A model generated the notes under the pieces. It was not told the DNA's origin, searched no databases, and was given only the letters and a program-made list of their open reading frames with translations. Both the position numbers and the translations under genes were made by a program. Positions 5,433 through 9,075 of a DNA stretch of 9,075 nucleotides are shown one piece after another (positions within the stretch are counted from its first letter, which is position 1; every line of letters begins with the position of its first letter). Source of the stretch: CALBLZ01 sp041917855. GTDB taxonomy: Bacteria; Patescibacteriota; UBA1384; CAILIB01. The stretch lies in the NCBI GenBank assembly GCA_041917855.1, contig JAYRWT010000094.1:1-9075 (forward strand), given 5' to 3'.

Positions 5433-6689
5433 TTATAGTGATGAGAGCTCTGAAAGAGGCTTCGAAAAATCTTCACCTGTTCCTAGATTCTTAACTGAAG
5501 CGCTACCTTCGTTTACCTCGCGTTCTCCAATAACTGCGGCAAAGCGCACCTTGGCGCGGTCTGCTGCTTTCATTTGTGCACCAACTGACGGCTTTGATAG
5601 ATTTACTTCAATTTTTTTACCGGCGGCAAGCAAGTCAGGAATAAGTTCAAGAATTTTAGCCTTTCCTACTGCATCTGCTGCAATTAGGGCAATGTCAGGT
5701 TGCCCAGCCTCAGGTAAAGAGATTCCCTGCCGCTCCAGCTCCAGGGCAACGCGCTCTAGCCCAATACCTGCACCAACTCCGCCAACATCTGGGCCACCAA
5801 GCTCAGTGAGCAAGCCATCGTAACGGCCACCACCACCAAGCGAGCTCTGTTGACCACCAGCTTCGGTACTGGTCCACTCAAAGCAAGTGTGGCAGTAGTA
5901 ATCTAGGCCGCGCACAATACTTGCGTTGAGAACAAAGGGTACTCCCCATGCATGTAGGTACTGCTGCACTTCTGAAAAATGATTCTGACTGCTCTCGCCA
6001 AAGTGATCGTGTAGCCTTGGTGCGTTTGCAACAATGCGTTGGTCGTTCTCGTCCTTGCTGTCGATAATGCGCAGTGGGTTTAGCTCTAGGCGGCGCTGCG
6101 AATCTTCGCTCAGTTGCTCACGCTGCGGTGTGAGAAACTCTACGAGTGCTTGACGGTATGCCGCCCGCTCCTCGGCTGTACCAAGCGAATTTAGTTGCAA
6201 TTGAATACCTTGCAATCCAAGTTTTTGGAAAAACTGCCAGGTGGCGTAGATTACCCACACGTCAGCAAACGGTCCTTTCTCACCAAAAATCTCAATATCA
6301 AACTGGTGGTGCTCACGGTAGCGGCCCTTTTGCGGTCGATCGTAGCGAAAATTGTTTACCAAACTCCAGAGTTTAACCGGTTGCGGCATGGTGTGCATAC
6401 CGTGCTCAATGTAAGCTCGCACAATGCCTGCGGTGCCCTCGGGACGTAGTGCATACTCATGCTCCTCTGAACGAATTCCCTTTACCAAGAATAGCTCCTT
6501 TTCCATGATGTCAGTGGCTTCGCCAACGGCACGCTGGAAGAGGTTGATTGACTCGTAGGTTGGTGTTTCAATTTTTTGGTAGCCAAACTGTTCTGCAACC
6601 AGAGCTGCGGTGCCTGTGATGTGCTGCCAGACTGGTTGCATGTTGGGGAGGATGTCCTGGGTGCCGCGAGGGGCTTGAAAGGTTGCCAT
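5433..6689 (-). CDS. hisS: Histidyl-tRNA synthetase
   Basis: The 418-aa product is a class II aminoacyl-tRNA synthetase that charges tRNA-His, near the usual 420-430 aa. Visible signatures are the N-terminal PRGTQDILP (7-15), LRPEGTAG (81-88), motif 2 with FRYDRPQKGRYREHHQ (114-129), the histidine-specific loop RGLDYYCHTCFE (260-271), GGGGRYDGL (285-293) and motif 3 GAGIGLERV (306-314). The C-terminal anticodon-binding domain covers about 330-418 and includes GAQMKAADR, VIGERE and VKNLGTGE. Motif 2 reads REHHQ where most bacterial enzymes have an aromatic residue (RxFHQ). Start ATG at 6689 gives the standard N-terminus and lies 5 nt after the clpC stop, with no Shine-Dalgarno visible, so it is probably co-transcribed and translationally coupled with clpC. 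Confidence 0.97.
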   Translation of the reverse strand: MATFQAPRGTQDILPNMQPVWQHITGTAALVAEQFGYQKIETPTYESINLFQRAVGEATDIMEKELFLVKGIRSEEHEYALRPEGTAGIVRAYIEHGMHTMPQPVKLWSLVNNFRYDRPQKGRYREHHQFDIEIFGEKGPFADVWVIYATWQFFQKLGLQGIQLQLNSLGTAEERAAYRQALVEFLTPQREQLSEDSQRRLELNPLRIIDSKDENDQRIVANAPRLHDHFGESSQNHFSEVQQYLHAWGVPFVLNASIVRGLDYYCHTCFEWTSTEAGGQQSSLGGGGRYDGLLTELGGPDVGGVGAGIGLERVALELERQGISLPEAGQPDIALIAADAVGKAKILELIPDLLAAGKKIEVNLSKPSVGAQMKAADRAKVRFAAVIGEREVNEGSASVKNLGTGEDFSKPLSELSSL

Positions 6690-6694
6690 TGCGA

Positions 6695-9075
6695 TTATTT
6701 AGCGGAAGGAGTTTTTTCACCAAGTATCTCTAGCATTCCATGTGATGCATGCAGTGTGAAGCTCTCAACCTTGGGGTGAGCCAAAATAGTGTCGATAAGG
6801 CGTGGCTCCAGCTCGTGCATAAAGATCCTTTCTATGTTGCGCGCGCCTGCCTCTGGTTGGTACTGTTCACGTACCCAAGTAGTTACCGTGGAATCTGACT
6901 TGATAGCGATGCCACGCTTCTTGAGCATTTTAGCTAGTTCGGCGAGGCGACGTTCGACCAGTTCGGTAATTACCTTCTGTGATAGGGGCTGGTAGAAGAT
7001 GGTGGCAGATAGGCGACCAAGTAGTTCCGGACGGAAAAAGCTTTGCAGCTCCTTACCAATATGTGATTCAAGTGCAATGTGCTCTTGTTCTGTCTGTACT
7101 TCAGTTGGTAGCGCAAAGCCAATCTTACTCATTTGGGTGTAGCTGGCCATGCCGATATTTGAGGTAAGAATGATCAATGTGTGCTCAAAGCTCGTTACCC
7201 GGCCTGTATTGTCGGTCAGTTTACCGTCCTCGAGTATCTGCAAGAGTACATTAAATACATCGGGATGAGCTTTCTCTACTTCATCAAAGAGAACCACTGA
7301 GTAAGGTCGGCGCCACACTTGCTCGGTAAGCGTGCCTCCTTGGTCAAAGCCTACATAGCCAGCGGGAGCACCAATCAGGTTACTAACGGTATGGCGTTCC
7401 ATAAACTCACTCATATCAATTTTGACCAGAGCTTTCTCGTCTCCAAATACTTCTCTGGCCAGAATGCGTGCTGTTTCGGTTTTGCCTACTCCCGTGGGGC
7501 CAACCAAAAGAAAGCTACCAACTGGCTTCTTACTTGGCTGCAACCCTAGCTGAGCGCGCACCAAGGCTTGGCCAATTTTAGTAATCGCTTGTTCTTGACC
7601 AAGAATGTTCTTTTGCAGGGTGGTGCGTAAGCGCTTAACGTCAAGCGGCTCCAAGCTCTGCGTAATTTGATTGATTGGTATACCCGTGCGATTTGCAACT
7701 ACTTGGCTAATTTCGGTAGGAGTAACACGGTGTACGGCCTTACGTTTTTTACTGGGCTTGCTCAATGATTTTAGCTGCTCACGTAAGGCTACTTCTTCAT
7801 CATTCAATAGCTTGGCTTGCTCCCAATCATTTGGGGTGATTGCTTGCTCGATAACTTCTGCTTTTAGCTCAGCTAGTTCCTCTAGACGCTCTTTAATCTT
7901 AACTTCCTCTAGAAAACTAGTACTGCTTTCGGCATGGTAGGTTGCGGCTTCATCTAGAATATCTAGAGCTTTGTCCGGGAGGAATCTATCGTGTACATAC
8001 CTGACTGCCAAATCTACAGCGCTACGAATAGCATCATCGCCAATTACTACACGGTGGTGTTTTTCTAGGTTAGCTTTTACACCCTTAAGCATGGCAATTG
8101 CTTCGCTTGGGGTTGGCTCCTGCACCATCACAGTTTGGAAACGGCGATCTAGCGCTTTGTCCTTGAGAATGTGCTTGCGGTATTCTTCATAGGTAGTTGC
8201 ACCTATCAGGCTAAGGTCGCCACGAGCAAGCGCTGGTTTGAGGATATTTGCAGCATCAAATCCTCCCTCACTACTGCCGGTGCCAGAGATGGTATGGATT
8301 TCATCGATAAACAGAACGCAGTTACCGTCCTCAACTACTTCAGCAATAACGTTTTTTAGGCGCTCTTCAAACTGACCACGGTACATGGTACCTGCGACTA
8401 ATAAGCCAAGGTCTAAAGTAAGCACACGCTTGCTGGCAAGGGCGCGTGGTACCTGCCCCTTGGCAATACGCTGAGCTAGGGCGTCCACGAGGGCTGTTTT
8501 TCCTACACCTGGCTCGCCGATAAGTAGCGGGTTGTTCTTTTTACGTCGTAGTAGCACATGAATCATCTGCTCAAGTTCGCGCTCTCTGCCAGTAATTGGG
8601 TCAAGCTCGCCTTCTTCGGCAAGTTCGGTAAGGTCGGTAGTGTATTTTTCTAGTTCTGACTCTGCCTCCCCTTCCTGCTGCAGCCGCTCTTGCGCCTGAC
8701 CGGGCCGGCGCGAGGTTTGGGCCATGGTGCTTACACTAAATATCCACTCCGAGAGTCGCGCAACAATGAGGGCTGCGTCCAGGCCAGCAGCTTTAAGTAG
8801 GTGGTTCCCCAAAAAACGATCATCACGCGCAATGATGTACAGGATGTGCTCTACTTCTACGTGACTAAACCTAACTCGGCGAGCAAGCTTAATAGACTCT
8901 TCAAGTAAAAGCTGCATCTCCTGGGCCTGGCCAGGTAAGGGCTCCTCCTGGGGAGGGAGTGGTGCTAGAGCTTCAAAAAGATTGGTATAGCTCGCGCCAA
9001 GCTGCTTCAGTAAATCCGAGGCAGGAGTGAGGTTTTGGGCGAGGATGCCTAGGAGCACCATGTCACTTTGGACAG
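6695..9075 (-). CDS. clpC: ClpC-type AAA+ ATPase subunit of Clp protease, partial (5' end beyond window)
   Basis: This HSP100 unfoldase feeds substrates to ClpP. The frame is open to the window edge: the four codons before the ATG at 9061 read VQSD and continue the family's N-domain alignment (…EHLLLGLL-like DMVLLGIL), so that Met is internal. Counting from it, the second Clp N-repeat lies near 50-107. AAA domain 1 has Walker A GEPGVGKT (182-189), pore loop GTMYRG (224-229) and Walker B LFIDE (250-254). A short middle domain at about 380-440 indicates ClpC rather than ClpB. AAA domain 2 has GPTGVGKT (521-528), pore loop GYVG (568-571), VLFDE (590-594) and sensor-2 GAR (739-741). An IGF tripeptide (647-649) sits where ClpC carries its ClpP-docking loop, supporting a protease role over disaggregation. 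It leads the visible clpC-hisS unit. Confidence 0.95.
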   Translation of the reverse strand, partial: VQSDMVLLGILAQNLTPASDLLKQLGASYTNLFEALAPLPPQEEPLPGQAQEMQLLLEESIKLARRVRFSHVEVEHILYIIARDDRFLGNHLLKAAGLDAALIVARLSEWIFSVSTMAQTSRRPGQAQERLQQEGEAESELEKYTTDLTELAEEGELDPITGRERELEQMIHVLLRRKKNNPLLIGEPGVGKTALVDALAQRIAKGQVPRALASKRVLTLDLGLLVAGTMYRGQFEERLKNVIAEVVEDGNCVLFIDEIHTISGTGSSEGGFDAANILKPALARGDLSLIGATTYEEYRKHILKDKALDRRFQTVMVQEPTPSEAIAMLKGVKANLEKHHRVVIGDDAIRSAVDLAVRYVHDRFLPDKALDILDEAATYHAESSTSFLEEVKIKERLEELAELKAEVIEQAITPNDWEQAKLLNDEEVALREQLKSLSKPSKKRKAVHRVTPTEISQVVANRTGIPINQITQSLEPLDVKRLRTTLQKNILGQEQAITKIGQALVRAQLGLQPSKKPVGSFLLVGPTGVGKTETARILAREVFGDEKALVKIDMSEFMERHTVSNLIGAPAGYVGFDQGGTLTEQVWRRPYSVVLFDEVEKAHPDVFNVLLQILEDGKLTDNTGRVTSFEHTLIILTSNIGMASYTQMSKIGFALPTEVQTEQEHIALESHIGKELQSFFRPELLGRLSATIFYQPLSQKVITELVERRLAELAKMLKKRGIAIKSDSTVTTWVREQYQPEAGARNIERIFMHELEPRLIDTILAHPKVESFTLHASHGMLEILGEKTPSAK

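Noticed and set aside
5422..5823. 133-aa plus-strand frame, Ser/Pro/Ala-rich
   Set aside because: It lies opposite the hisS C-terminal coding region and has the composition typical of an antisense shadow.
9059..9061. ATG at 9061 as the true clpC start
   Set aside because: The upstream codons stay open to the window edge and continue the Clp N-domain, and starting here would cut the first N-repeat.
1..9075. Mobile element, CRISPR array, toxin-antitoxin pair, tRNA or rRNA
   Set aside because: I saw no transposase or integrase, no regularly spaced repeats, no two-gene small toxin module and no tRNA-like or rRNA-like sequence on reading both strands.

Overview
The window is a compact bacterial chromosome segment. 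It holds seven minus-strand housekeeping or stress genes (one cut by the right edge), an eighth minus-strand gene cut by the left edge, and one unrecognised gene on the plus strand. TGA ends at least two genes (the gmk-like and trmH-like genes), so the standard bacterial code applies and the recoded-TGA lineages are excluded. The short TrmH-type methyltransferase, the stand-alone beta-CASP hydrolase, the tight spacing and the near absence of Shine-Dalgarno sequences recall Patescibacteria/CPR genomes, and Saccharibacteria would be plausible. That placement is an inference from style, not a phylogenetic result.

Layout, read 5'->3' on the minus strand (high to low coordinates). A ClpC-type AAA+ unfoldase enters from the right edge, its N-terminus outside the window, and is followed after 5 nt by hisS. 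A hairpin near 5381-5412 separates hisS from the convergent plus-strand gene (4770-5369, function unknown), which has its own promoter and a leader rich in short palindromes. Divergent from that gene runs a cluster: a TrmH/SpoU-family RNA methyltransferase, a guanylate kinase-like gene (ATGA overlap), an MBL/beta-CASP ribonuclease-like protein, and a TrmA/RlmCD-family m5U RNA methyltransferase (1-nt gap). lexA then has a good sigma70-type promoter of its own, and a final partial gene encoding a lysine/alanine-rich tail runs off the left edge.

Functionally this is RNA modification and decay (trmH-like, beta-CASP, m5U methyltransferase), nucleotide metabolism (gmk), translation (hisS), proteolysis (clpC) and the SOS repressor (lexA). 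I see no mobile element, CRISPR array, tRNA or rRNA, and nothing that amounts to a new multi-gene system.

The signals most worth following are regulatory. Two genes begin with the identical 15-mer TACAATAGGTGTATG, which places a -10 box exactly where a leaderless mRNA would start at the ATG; a third gene has a weaker version. The lexA promoter carries two candidate operators. The orphan plus-strand gene has an inverted repeat over its predicted transcription start.
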